Shown: piece after piece, positions 25,492 to 37,431 of the stretch
Position numbering within the stretch: the first letter of the stretch is position 1
Layout of the letters: each line of letters begins with the position of its first letter
Source of the DNA: Dipteronia dyeriana
Taxonomy: Eukaryota > Streptophyta > Magnoliopsida > Sapindales > Sapindaceae
Length of the DNA stretch: 64,000 nt
Reading direction: 5' to 3'
Assembly (NCBI GenBank): GCA_032871835.1
Contig: CM065302.1
Coordinates: 1,115,094 to 1,179,093 of the forward strand
Program-made: the position numbers and the translations under genes
The notes under the pieces: generated by a model
Seen by the model: the letters and a program-made list of their open reading frames with translations, nothing else
Database searches by the model: none
What the model was told of the DNA's origin: nothing

Positions 25492-25855
25492 AAATCAGTG
25501 ATTTCTGAGCATATCAACGTTTCCGATTAATAAAAATTTAATTTTCTTGGTTCTTTTTTAGATCTCTATATCTGATTTATATGGTCACATTCTATCTTAT
25601 TTATCCTAATTATTAATTACTTTAATCAAAACTATTAATGGCCAAAAACAGTTTCACAATATAAAAAAAGTAATAATCTCAGTCTTTATAATTTTGTAAA
25701 ATTGGGGGAAATTGAATAACAGATAATTGAAATAATATTTTTTTAATAAAATAATATTTTAATTGATAAATTATTAAATAAAAAATATTCAAAATTAATT
25801 TTAAATAAATATATAGTCTTATATTGTTTAAATCTATAAATTATTTATATTCTAT

Positions 25856-25903
<48 letters not shown>

Positions 25904-27110
25904 ATATTGACACCCATAAAACTCATTAGTACATCCATCTTTTATTAAAAAAATTAATTAAAAAAATATCCCAATAAAAATTTACTAATAAGGACAAATT
26001 ACTTTAATTAAAAATAAATCAAATACTATATACACTCATTAATTATACTCATATCTTCAACTATATTTCTTTATTAAAACAAAAAAAAATATACATTTTA
26101 AAAACAAAACTTATGATAAACCCTAATTAAACTATAATTTTAATTCAACTATCAATTTTTCTTATCATCATATGATTAGCATATTATTTTTGTTTTTCAT
26201 TTATGTATAGTTATAAACTCTATTGATAAACAATTTATTTTTAAAGACAGTTGTAGATATCAACAATTTTTTTAAGATAGATGTAGATATCAATACGTTT
26301 TCTTTAAGATAGCTGTAGAAAAATAAAAGAATTCCATATTGAAAATCTCTTGACCCCATATACAATTCGGTTCCACATATTCCGTTTTATAAGGCTCCTA
26401 CATCCGAGACATTTTAAAAAGAAAAGTAGACCATCATTAAAAGATGATTTGATTCTAAAAGTAATGCGATTTTTTTTTAAACTGGTATGATAATATTTTA
26501 AGAGTGTTTATAAATAATATATATATAAATGAATATATTCATTTCAATGAGGATACTATTAGCATTAGGATTAGTGCTTATAGTTATATTTATTTTTAAG
26601 GAGAGCTTCTTTTGACAATCCAATTTTTTTTTTCTTTTTACACTTCATTTCTGGAGATACTTCATTCTCAAAATTTAAATTTTAAAAAATTCTAAAGACA
26701 TTTTTTTTTGTCCCTAGATTATCTTTTTTATCTTTTAGGCACTCCTATTCTAAAAACACTCAATTTTAAACAATAAATTTCTAAACACACTCCATTTTTC
26801 TTAATAAAATTTATGGCGAACCATCGTATCCTTTGATACATTCGATGAGTAATCTTTTTTAAATTCAATTACTAAAAAAAAAATTATCTCTCCTAAATCA
26901 TTAGATTAAATAAGACATATTAAACACCATCCCCTAAATTTTTAATTACCATATTAAACTCTATCTCCTCAAATACATATCTCTAATTTTCTATCTCTAT
27001 TCTTTCTCAAACAAGACTAACAGTTAAAAATATGCTTGACTTTTAGGATCATTATAAATGTATATATTTATTAAAAAAATAAAGTCAAAAAACAAGTACT
27101 TTGTTTTTCA
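25492..27110. repeat. Spacer of the peptide-gene array (unit 2, first)
   Basis: Same make-up as 11906-13540: a (TA)n run at about 25860-25899, the left end of the outer TIR element at about 25903, and an end at about 27110 where it meets the MITE right half. At about 26578-26580 it shows the unoccupied TTA target that the Harbinger element occupies at 31008. Confidence 0.65.
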
Positions 27111-27273
27111 AATTTGAACAAAGTAGCATTTCTCAATCCTATCACATGTATCACAAGATGCAATATGATGATCAAAAACATTTTCACACTCAAAAAAGTG
27201 TGTATATATACCCCATTATATTTCTGTAATGGACATATAAAAAAAACAAAAACCACTCCTCTTTCAAACAAGA

Positions 27274-27390
27274 ATGGAGAAACAATCAGTCAAATTGGTT
27301 TGCTTTGTAGTTCTTCTCATCATCGTAGCTGGTATTACTGATCATTATTCACTCTTTTATTATTATTTTTTTATAAGTATTCACACTTTT

Positions 27391-27426
<36 letters not shown>

Positions 27427-27675
27427 ACATTGTAATCTGTTGATTAGTTGTTAAAATCAAAGCTAGAGATTCATTTCTATTGAATTGAAAGTGTGACATT
27501 GATACCGATAGGTATGAGAATGGGAGAAGCTATTGATTGCGAACGGGACGAAGACTGTATTGGTCGTCTACACTGTGCCGGTTCTGTCCTTCCTCAATGC
27601 CTTTCTGGCGTTTGTGGATGCTTACCACCGAAGAGACAACCACCAGCGAATACTAGAAATGAACCCAACGTCTAA
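27274..27675 (+). CDS. Secreted six-cysteine peptide, gene 4 (hybrid middle gene)
   Basis: Exons 27274-27331 and 27512-27675 encode 73 residues. The signal peptide (VKLVCFVVLLIIVAG), the intron with its (TA)n run, and the start of exon 2 (cgggac, TGT ATT) match gene 5. From CAA at 27595 onward, the coding end (CGCLPPKRQPPANTRN) and the 3' flank (gagcatatcaacg) match genes 1 and 3. The residue before the first cysteine is D, found in no other copy. The switch lies in the invariant stretch 27562-27594, so this gene is most simply the product of unequal crossing-over. The TATA box is at about 27202-27210. All six cysteines are intact. Confidence 0.85.
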
Positions 27676-29280
27676 AAATCAGTGATTTATGAGCATATCA
27701 ACGTTTCTGATTAATAAAATTTTAATTTTCTTGTTTCTTTTTTAGATCTCTATATCTGATTTATATGGTCACATTCTATCTTATTTATCCTAATTATTAA
27801 TTACTTTAAGCAAAACTACTAATGGCCAAAAACAGTTTCACAATATAAAAAAAGTAACAATCTCAGTCCTTTATAATTTTGTAAAATTGGGTGAAATTGA
27901 ATAACAAATAATTGAAATAATATTTTTTTAATAAAATAATATTTTAATTGATAAATTATTAAATAAAAAATATTCAAAATTAATTTTAAATAAATATATA
28001 GTCTTATATTGTTTAAATCTATAAATTATTTATATTCTTTTAATATTATATATATATATATATATATGGTGTTGATATTGACACCCATAAAACTCATTAG
28101 TACACCCATATTTTATTAAAAAAATTAATTAAAAAAATATCCTGATAAAAATTTACTAATAAGGACAAATTACTTTAATTAAAAATAAATCAAATACTAT
28201 ACACTCATTAATTACACTCATATCTTCAACAATATTTCTTTATTAAAACAAAAAAAAAAACTTACATTTTCAAAAAAACTTATGATAAACCCTAATTAAA
28301 CTCTAATTTTAGTTCAATTATCAAATTTTCTTATCATCACATGATTAGCATATTATTTTTGTCTTTCATTTATGTATAGTTATAAACTCTATCGATAAAC
28401 AATTTATTTTTAAAGACAGTTGTAGATTTCAACAATTTTTTTAAAGATAGATGTAGATATCAATACGTTTTCTTTAAGATAGTTGTAGAAAAATAAAAGA
28501 ATTCCATATTTAAAATCTCTTGACCCCGTATACAATTCCGTTCCACATATTCCGTTTTATAAAGCTCATACATTCGAGACATTTTAAAAAGAAAAGTAGA
28601 TCATCATTAAAAGATGATTTGATTCTAAACGTAATATGATTTTTTTTTATACTGGTATGATAATATTTTAAGAGTGTTTATAAGTAATATATATATAAAC
28701 GAATATATTCATTTCAACGAGGATACTTTTAGCATTAGGATTAGTGCTTATTGTTATATTTATTTTTAAGGAGAGCTTCTTTTGACAATCCATTTTTTTT
28801 TTCTTTTTACACTTCATTTCTGGAAATACTTCATTCTCAAAATTTAAATTTTAAAAAATTCTAAAGACACTTTTTTTTGTCCCTAGATTATCTTTTTTTA
28901 TCTTTTAGGCACTCCTATTCTAAAAACACTCAATTTTAAAAAATAAATTTCTAAACACACTCCATTTTTTTTTAATAAAATTTATGGTGAACCATCGTAT
29001 CCTTTGATACATTCGATGAGTAATCTTTTTTGAATTCAATCACTAAAAAAAAAAATTATCTCTCCTAAATCATTAGATTAAATAATACATATTAAACACC
29101 ATCTCCTAAATTTTTAATTACCATATTAAACTCTATCTCCTCAAATACATATCTCTAATTTTCTATCTCCATTCTTTCTCAAACAAGACTAACAGTTAAA
29201 AATATGCTTGACTATTAGGAACATTATAAATGTATATATTTAAAAAAAAAAAAAACTCAAAAAACAAGTACTTTATTTTT
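27676..29280. repeat. Spacer of the peptide-gene array (unit 2, second)
   Basis: As 25492-27110. A (TA)n run lies at about 28046-28067, the element left end at about 28072, the empty Harbinger target at about 28748-28750, and the join to the MITE right half at about 29280. Confidence 0.65.
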
Positions 29281-29447
29281 TAAATTTGGACAAAGTAGCA
29301 TTTCTCAATCCTATCACATGTATCACAAGATGCAATATGATGACCAAAAACATTTTCACACTCAAAAAAGTGTGTATATATACCCCATTATATTTCTTTA
29401 ATGGACATATAAAAAAAAAACAAAAACCACTCCTCTTTCAAACAAGA

Positions 29448-29564
29448 ATGGAGAAACAATCAGTCAAATTGGTTTGCTTTGTAGTTCTTCTCATCATCGT
29501 AGCCGGTATTACTGATCTTTATTCACTCTTTTATTATTATTTTTTTATAAGTATTCACACTTTT

Positions 29565-29632
<68 letters not shown>

Positions 29633-29881
29633 ACATCGTAATCTGTTGATTAGTTGTTAAAATCAAAGCTAGAGATTCATTTCTATTGAATTGAAAGTGT
29701 GACATTGATACCGATAGGTATGAGAATGGGAGAAGCTATTGAATGCGAACGGGACGAAGACTGTATTGGTCGTCTACACTGTGCCGGTTCTGTCCTTCCT
29801 AAATGCCTTTCTGGCGTTTGTGGATGCTTACCACAGAAGAGACTACCGCCAGCGAATACTAGAAACGATCCCAATGTCTAA
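29448..29881 (+). CDS. Secreted six-cysteine peptide, gene 5 (last of array)
   Basis: Exons 29448-29505 and 29718-29881 encode 73 residues; the 212-bp intron contains about 29 TA repeats. The mature region reads ECERDEDC, then IGRLH, then CGCLPQKRLPPANTRN. Against gene 1, exon 2 shows 6 replacement and 5 silent changes, all cysteines kept. With roughly three times as many replacement as silent sites, that hints at purifying selection. The TATA box is at about 29375-29382, 66 nt before the ATG. It is the partner of gene 2 of unit 1, from which it differs by an intact ATG and a few residues. Confidence 0.85.
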
Positions 29882-30222
29882 AAATCAGTGATTTCTTATT
29901 AATAAATTTTATTTTTTGGTTTCTTTTTCAGATCTCTATATCTAATTTATATGTTCACATTCTATCTGATTTATCCTTATCACTTCAATCAAAAGTTCAA
30001 AACTATTAATAGCCAAAAGCAGTTTCACAATATAAACAGAGTAATAATCTCGGTCCTTTATAATTTTGTAAAATTGAGGGAAATTGAATAACAGATAATT
30101 GAAATAATATTTTTTAATAAAATAATATTTTAATTTATAAATTATTAAACTAAAAATATTCTGAATTAATTTTAAATAAATCTATAGTTTTATATTGTTT
30201 TTAAATCTAAGATTTATTTATC

Positions 30223-30226
30223 ATTA

Positions 30227-30301
<75 letters not shown>
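30223..30301. repeat. (ATT)n microsatellite
   Basis: About 25 consecutive att triplets just before the outer transposon. Unit 1 has only a few att units at the matching place (about 14432), so the run expanded after or around the duplication. Confidence 0.85.
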
Positions 30302-30308
<7 letters not shown>

Positions 30309-31007
30309 TAATGTTGATATTGATACCCATAAAACTTATTAGTACACCCATATTTAATTAAAAAAAAAATATCCCGTTAGAAATTTACTTATAAGAACAA
30401 ATTACTTTAATTAAAAATGAATCAAATATTATATACACTCATTAATTATATGCATATCTTCAACTATATTTCTTTATTAAAACAGAAAACGTACCTTTCG
30501 GGAAAAAAAAACTTATGATAAATCCTATGATACGATAAACCCTAATTAAATTCTAAGTTTAATTCAAGTATCAAAATTTATCATCATCACATGATTAACA
30601 TATTGTTTTTGTCTTTCATTTATATATAGTTATGAACTCTATCGATAAACAATTTTTTTTTAAGATAGTTGTAGGTATCAACATTTTTTTTTAAGATAGT
30701 TGTTGATATCATTAAGTTTTTTTTTTAGAATAGCTGTATAAAAATAAAAGAATTTAATATTGAAGAATTCTTGACCCCTTATACAATTCAGCTCCAAATA
30801 TTCTCTTTCATAAGGTTACTACATTCGAGATATTTCCAAAAGTAAATTGGACCATCAATAAAAGAGGATTTGATTCCTAAAATAATATGATTTTTTATAT
30901 ATATAAATTGGGTATGATAATATTTTAATAGTGTTTATAAATAATATATATTAAAATAAATATATTCATTTCAATGAGGATACTATTGGCATTAGGAAAG
31001 GTGCTTA

Positions 31008-31992
31008 GGGGCTGTTTGGTATGGGGTAATCAAAATAATGTGATTCCTGGGAAAGTGAAACTCAGTGATGTGATTCTTGGGAAATTTTTATACACGTGTG
31101 TTTGGTTGTACATGGAAATATTATGTAGGATTCCTAGGAATATCAAGTAACAATGTTTGGTTGTACATGAGATTTTTATTATTATTATTAAAAACTAAAA
31201 CTAAAAAATAAAAAAAATAAAGTCAACTTAACCAGAGAAATGGATCTGGTCTCTCCAGATATTTTCATCTTTCCATCTCTCTCTCCCTTTTTTACCATAT
31301 ATCTCTATGTGTTTCCATCTTTCTTTGTGTCTATCTCTCCAGATCGTCTCCACGTCAACGTTGTCGCCGCCACCATCGAAGCTTGTCGTTGCGTCATCGT
31401 CTTCATCGAAGCTCGCCGTCGCGTCGTCATCTAAGCTCGCCATCATCGCCATCATCGTCATCATCATTGAAGCTCGTCATTGTCTTCGTCGAACCTCGCT
31501 GTCGTCATCTTCGCCGAACCTCGCCGTCGTCATCGTCATCATCAAAAAAGAAATTATACTTGCTGCTGTATCTTTTTCCTTGGTGCAATTTTTCTTTTTC
31601 TTTTTGTGTTGATGATGATGTTTGAGATGTTGATTTTATAATGGTTTAATACAAGATTATTTGTGAGTTAAGATTGTGTTTTTTTTAGGGATTTTATAAT
31701 AGAAATTGGGGATTTTTTGTATTATTATTGAGAAGCAACGTAAAGAACAGAGAACAGGAAAATAAAATTAAAATAATTTTTTTTAATGATAGTGGGTCCC
31801 ACTGTGGGAATCAGATGGAGGTAATCTGAAACCCACCAATTTTGATGGGAATCACATTACCCCTCTGGAGGATAATGTGATTTCTATGAGATTTACTTTC
31901 TCGGGAAACAAAAAACCCAAACCTACTACCAAACATGGGAAGCTTTGAGATTCTCATTCCCATACAAAGATGTCACCATACCAAACGGCCCC
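31008..31992. mobile_element. PIF/Harbinger-type non-autonomous element
   Basis: Terminal inverted repeats GGGGCTGTTTGGTATGG and (complement of the right end) GGGGCCGTTTGGTATGG, flanked by direct TTA copies at 31005-31007 and 31993-31995. TIR sequence and 3-bp target duplication are those of PIF/Harbinger (Tourist-like) elements. The empty target gtgcTTAtagttat is present at 26578 and 28748. Inside, 31345-31550 is GC-rich and made of imperfect repeats of tcgaagctcgccgtcgtc-like words; it gives open frames on both strands that I regard as repeat artefacts. No transposase. Confidence 0.85.
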
Positions 31993-32734
31993 TTATAGTT
32001 ATATTTATTTTTTAAGGAGAGTTTCTTTATACAATCCAAATTTTTTCTTTTTACACTTCATTTCTAAAGACACTTCATTTTCAAAATTTAAGTTTAAAAA
32101 AAATTCTAAAGACATTTTTTTTATTCCTAGATTAACTTTTTTATCTTTTGGACACTCCTATTCTAAAAACACTTCATTTTAAAAAATAAATTTCTAAAGA
32201 CACTCTATTTTATTTTAATAAAATTTAGGACGAACCATCGTAGCCTTTTGATACATCTGATGAGTGATATTTTTTTAATTCAATTATCAAAAAAAAAAAT
32301 ATCTCTCTTAAATCATTAGATTAAATATTATATATTAAACACTCTCTCCTAAAATTTTAATTACTATATTAAACTCTATCTCCTCCAATACATATCTCTA
32401 ATTTTTTATCTCCATTCTTTCTCAAATAAGACTAACAGTTAAGAATATGCTTGATTTTTAGGAACAGTATAATGTATATATTAAAAACAAAAACTCAAAA
32501 AATGAGTACCCTATTTTTTTTAAAAAAAAATTGAATTATGAAAATGTTTTTTGTTACTTTTGTAGGTATGTAATTGCCTAGAGAACTTTAATTTTTTCAT
32601 TAGTCTTAGAAATTCTGAGTTTAATTGAATTTGCTTGCAACAAATACAGTTTTTATATATCTATTTTTTTATAAAAAAAACAATGTATATGTATTGACAT
32701 TTTCATATATATATATATATATATATATGATCGA

Positions 32735-32896
32735 GTAATGTTAGGTTTCCCATTTTTTTTTAATTTCTTCTCAAATGATATTGACACAGAAGATGTCAAC
32801 ATCTTGTAAATCATGAGATTATGTGGAGAGTGATGTGATGTTGACACCTAACGTGCCAACACCAGTTGGAAAAAAAAATAGCAAGTCTAACATTAC
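32735..32896. mobile_element. Short hairpin MITE
   Basis: Unit-2 copy of the MITE at 15443-15605, with matching inverted ends (gtaatgttaggtttccca / gcaagtctaacattac). Confidence 0.6.
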
Positions 32897-33634
32897 TATA
32901 TATATATATATTACTGTTAGTAAAAAATTGAAATATTCATAAGTTTTATTTTCTTTGACTATTAATCAAAGATTGATCGAAAAATTATGGAGATACACTT
33001 TTTTTTGAAAAAATGGAGAGAAAATAATTAGGATAGAGTGTTTAATATGGTAATAACATATTTAGAAGAGGGAATTTAATATGGTAATTAGGATAGAGTG
33101 CCCTTTTTTTTTTACACTTCATTTCTAATGACACTCCATTCTAAAAATTCAAATTAAAAAAAAAAATCTAAAGAGACTTCTTTTTATTCTTAGATTATCC
33201 TTTTTATCTTTTAGCACTTCTATTCTAAAGACATTCCATTTAAAAATATATATTATTTTAAAAAAATTATCTTTCCTAAATAATTAGATTAAATATTATA
33301 TATTAAACATTTTCTCCTAAATTTTAAATTACCATATTAAACTCACTTTCCTCCATTACATATCTCTAATTTTCTATCTCTATTTTTTCTCAAGCAAGAC
33401 TAACAGTTAAGAATATGCTTGATTTTTTAGGTACCGTATATGTATTTATTGAAAATGATTTTTGTTACTTTTGTAGGTATATAATTGCCTAGAGAACTTT
33501 CATATTTTCATTAGTCTTATAAATTCTGAATTTAATTGAATCTGATTGCAACAAATCAAGTTTTTATATTTCTATTTAAAAAAAAAAAAACAATGTATGT
33601 GTATTGACATTTTAATATATATATATATATATGA

Positions 33635-33798
33635 GTAATGTTAGACTTTCCAATTTTTTTCCAAATTTATTCACAAATGAATTTGGTACAGGAGGTGTCA
33701 ACGTCTTGTAAATCATGAGATTATATGATGATTGATGTGATGTTGACACTTCACGTGCCAACACCATTTGGGAAAAAATTTGGCAAGTCTAGCATTAC
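33635..33798. mobile_element. Short hairpin MITE
   Basis: Unit-2 copy of the MITE at 16408-16587. It lacks the extra repeat of aaatcatgagatt present in unit 1. Confidence 0.6.
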
Positions 33799-34864
33799 TA
33801 TATATAAAAATTTTGATTTCTCTGTCTATTAATCTGTGATTGATCGAAAAAGTATGGAGATATGCATTTTTTTTTTTGAAAAATGGAGAGAGAGATAGTA
33901 ATTAAGATAGAGTGTTTAATATGGTAATAACAGATTTATGAGAGAGTTTTATAGGTAATATTTAATCTAATGATTTATGAGGAGTGATGCTAACGGCACA
34001 TCTACCACAGAACTATTTATGCCCCAATTTTTAAATTATTTAGTATTTTTTTTCCTTTATCAAATTACTTAAACAGTCATACAATTTTTATTAAAAAAAT
34101 CTTGTACAAACTAAAACTAATAAAACATCACTTTCCTTATTCAAAACCTTAATGACAAATGCTTTAATGACAAAATTTATTTCAAATCATTGAATGTTTA
34201 CTATTTATATTTATATTTTCTTTCAGATCTCAATATCATGTTTTTTATGTTTAGTATTTAATGATTTATTACTACTTTTGTTTAAATTTTCTTTCAGATC
34301 TCGATCTCATGTTTACCAGGTTTAATTAGTATTAATTAATTTGATTGTCTCACATGTTTGTTTTATTTTTCTTCTTAAATTCCAGATCCATTTTTGCTAC
34401 TTTTTTTTCTCTCGATTTATTTTATTTCAGAACTTCTAGGTATACTATAATTTTTATCAGTTCTTTTGTATATTTTATTCTGGATCTTCCAAATTTTGTT
34501 TAATGTTATTTATATATAAAAAAACGAAATTGCACTAAAAAAAACTAATCTCTGACAAAACTAAATCTCACCAAAACTCTAACTCAATCGCTAAAAAAAA
34601 ACATCAGACGATTAATATCACATTCATAGTCTACTACCAACAATCCAACTGACTACAATAAAAACATTATATCTAATAAAGATGGTTTTACCATGAAATA
34701 AGAAGAAAACACAAGTCTTGCGAATGAATGTAAGAAAACTATATATAAAGATTAGAGATGAAGTGTATTTTTATTTTTATTTTTTGAAAAAGATATGGGT
34801 TGTATTAAGTTTGAAAAATAAGTAAAATGGTAATCAAGGAAATAAATCAAAAAAAAAATAATAA

Positions 34865-36466
34865 GAGTGATGATATTGACTCCCGTCAAAAACTGTATGT
34901 ACACTCCTTTTGTAACTACACCGCAAAAATATTTTAAAAATCTATGTTTTGTAAAAAACCTCACTTAATACCAAAAATACCCTTTCTTTAATTTTATTAT
35001 ATTATATTTTTATTAGCACACCCCATTATTTTGTTATCTAAACAGATTTATTTAAAAAAATATTATTTTATCTCTGTTTTATTCAAATAAATAATTTATG
35101 TCTTAAAAAAATTCTAACTCCTATAAAAGCATTTGATGTCACTAAAAAAATTGTTTGAAAAAAAAATCTTATCATCGCATTAAAACTTAAATCTTTAATT
35201 TTTTTTTAAGCTCAAAATTCTTCAATTCCACAATTGAAAAACTGTATAGTGTATCTCAATTGCTTTAATCCTAAGAAAGTTGTAGAAAGTTTATTATTGG
35301 TATTGATTTTTATTTCACTCAATTATAGCATTAAATTGTTGGTCAACTCAATCAATTTATATTCCTTAAAGAAAATTGAAATTAATATTTAAAATAAAAG
35401 TTAGGGTTTGATAAAATAGAAAGATTTTTATTATCATATTAAACAATTATGCCATGTTTGGCACACCGGATTGGACTGGGATTGGACGATTTTAGTCCCA
35501 ATCCGGTGTTTGATGTTGTTTTGGATATGGGATTAGTAATCCTAAAAAAAAAATTAGTCTCATGTTTGTGGGATTAAATAAACTCACCTCTCACCCCATC
35601 TTTACTGATCCTAAGAGTAATAAACATGTGGTCCCCACTTATTTAATATATCTCACAAATATATGGTCCCCACTTATATTTGCTACATATTGTATTGAAC
35701 TCTTTTTAATATATAGTAATATTTTGATGCTTGTATGTTGGAAAGATTGTGACCATACACAGTATATATAATATACAATTTATAATTAACAAACATTTTA
35801 AAAAAACAGCAATTCATAGTTGCACTTTACCTCTCGTACTCCTTGGAAGACTACTCTCTGATTTCTTTACAGTAGAATGGCAACATATACCTTCTTGTAC
35901 ATCGTCTCTAGGTATCAGTGTTAAGTCTTTTCTTGATAAATTCACTAGAGTGAGATTGATATTTCTCAAAGTCTAACAAGTAATGCATATTTCAATATTT
36001 TTTTTATTCAAGTTTAAAATATTATCAAATTAAAAATATTATTATATTTAATCCAATCCCATTTTTCACTAAACAAAATATAGTATTAATTCAGTCCAGT
36101 CTCATGTTTTTCCAGACACAGTATAGTATTAATTTAGACCAGACCCATATTTTTTCAAACACAGTATAATATTAATTTAGTACAGTCCAGTCCAGTTCAA
36201 TCTCATCTCATCTCAGTCTCATCTCAATCCAATCAAATCCCATGAAATAGTTCAATCAAATCTTGTGCACCAAACGGGGCCTTCATGGGAAACTTCCCTT
36301 TTCTTTTTTTTCAAAGGATTGAAATAAAACCAATTAATAATCAGTAGTGTGTACTTACACACTATTTAGTCCTAAGTAATTTTACTCAAGGATAATATTG
36401 GATTTTCATAAATATACTAAATTGAGGTGTACATACAATTTTTGAGGAGTGTATATATCGCTACCC
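34865..36466. mobile_element. Non-autonomous MULE, complete copy
   Basis: Left terminus GAGTGATGATATTGACTCCC...AACTGTATGTACAC; complement of the right terminus GGGTAGCGATATATACACTC...AATTGTATGTACAC. A perfect 9-bp duplication AAATAATAA flanks it (34856-34864 and 36467-36475). TIRs of about 40 bp with a 9-bp duplication are typical of Mutator-like elements. No coding sequence. A Harbinger-like element is nested inside. Family members lie at 40790 and 59263. Confidence 0.85.
35450..36281. mobile_element. Harbinger-like element nested in the MULE
   Basis: Left end GCCATGTTTGGCACACCGGA and complement of the right end GGCCCCGTTTGGTGCACAAG resemble PIF/Harbinger termini. A clear 3-bp duplication could not be fixed (tta versus ttc). 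The ends carry subterminal repeats of ggattgg / ccaatcc and cagtcca words. Only its left 150 bp survives in units 0 and 1. Confidence 0.6.
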
Positions 36467-36795
36467 AAATAATAAACCATATAATTTTACATAATTAAAT
36501 AAAAAAAAAGTGGGACATAAATAGTTCAGTAGTGGGGGTGTCAATAGCACCACTCTTTAGGAGAGATAGTTTCTATTTTTAATAATTTAGTTAGTTTGAA
36601 GTGTTATTAGAATTATTTTTTTGTCTTGTTTAGTAATTTTAATTCGGGTTAAAATTGTCATTAATAAAAATATTAAATAGGAGTGTAAATAAATAATTTG
36701 TGGATTGTAAGGAGAAACTTTCTTTTTAAAATTTTAGACATTGGTGTACTTATAAAAATGAGTGTACTAGTAAGTTTTATGAGTGGCAGTACACA

Positions 36796-37181
36796 CACGT
36801 ATATATATATATATATAATCACTCTAATGCGAGATTACACAAAGTCACAAATCCACCGATTTGGTGGGTTTATGTAAAACTAATTCTAGACAACCCTAAA
36901 ACTAACTCAAATGATATGACAAATGATATGACAAATGATTGTTTTCATTAACCACATCATCTTATGATTTGTGCAGTAATGACAACTCACTTACCATATC
37001 ATTTTGATTGAATTTTAGATTAATTACTTAGATTATATAATATAGATTCAAATCACCTATCAAAAAATGGTGTCCTAATTTGTACCATATGTACATAGTC
37101 ATTTATATTTAATTATGTTTTAATAAAAGCGTGTACAAATGGCCCAATTTGTGTCAGTCCAATTTGGTTGGTTGGATACAA
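36796..37181. other. Old non-coding flank shared with 58.9-59.26 kb
   Basis: Contains accgatttggtgggtttatg, gattcaaatcac and tatgtacatag in the same order as 58929-59262, but diverged. It is the original downstream flank of the peptide locus. No gene. Confidence 0.6.
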
Positions 37182-37431
37182 TTTCTTTTTCATGTATCGA
37201 GGATCCTGGACTTCGTCCAGGCACCTATTCGTCTGTCATCCCCAACTGTATGACATACATATGACCAATAAGCTGGTTTGACGGCCTATTGGTTGATTGT
37301 TGTGGAGTATGACAGATGAAAAACCTTGGCCCACACCCCCGACCACACGAAGATCCAAACGGGTAAATCATAACTCGCCTTCGCCTGGGTAGGATTCGAA
37401 CTGCTGACTTAGGAATTACACGTGCCCTAAG
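37182..37431 (-). mobile_element. 3' part of a tRNA-derived SINE, split by the LTR element
   Basis: On the minus strand a polymerase III B box reads AGTTCGAATCC (37392-37402), followed by about 200 bp of body and an A-rich tail (gaaaaagaaatt). The matching 5' head with an A-box-like sequence is at 40581-40632, beyond the LTR element. Flanking words gttggatacaattt (about 37171) and gttagatacaaatt (about 40633) look like the SINE target duplication. The insertion therefore predates the LTR element. Confidence 0.6.

Larger units (their letters stand above)
33982..36555. mobile_element. hAT-like element with nested MULE
   Basis: Left end GAGTGATGCTAACGGCACAT...ACTATTTATGCCCC; complement of the right end GAGTGGTGCTATTGACACCC...ACTATTTATGTCCC. 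Flanks tttatgag (33974-33981) and tttaggag (36556-36563) look like an 8-bp target duplication with one mismatch, which fits hAT. The related element at 41188-42118 has a perfect 8-bp duplication. No transposase is visible. Confidence 0.65.
30312..36795. mobile_element. Outer TIR element containing four other elements
   Basis: Left end tattgatacccataaaactt...agtacaccc (about 30315) and right end about 36755-36795, whose complement reads cactcataaaacttactagt. The paralogue at about 58915-58930 runs through this site with only a short TA stretch, which is an empty site. The TIR words match over about 25 bp, but the class is not clear and no transposase is seen. Inside are the Harbinger element (31008), MITEs, the hAT-like element (33982) and, within that, the MULE and a second Harbinger-like element. 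Confidence 0.6.

Noticed and set aside
31228..31625. Several 60-100-codon frames on both strands
   Set aside because: All come from the GC-rich repeats inside the Harbinger element (serine, aspartate or arginine runs), not from a gene.
37392..37402. tRNA gene on the minus strand (B-box-like sequence)
   Set aside because: No cloverleaf can be formed around it. It fits a SINE promoter interrupted by the LTR element.
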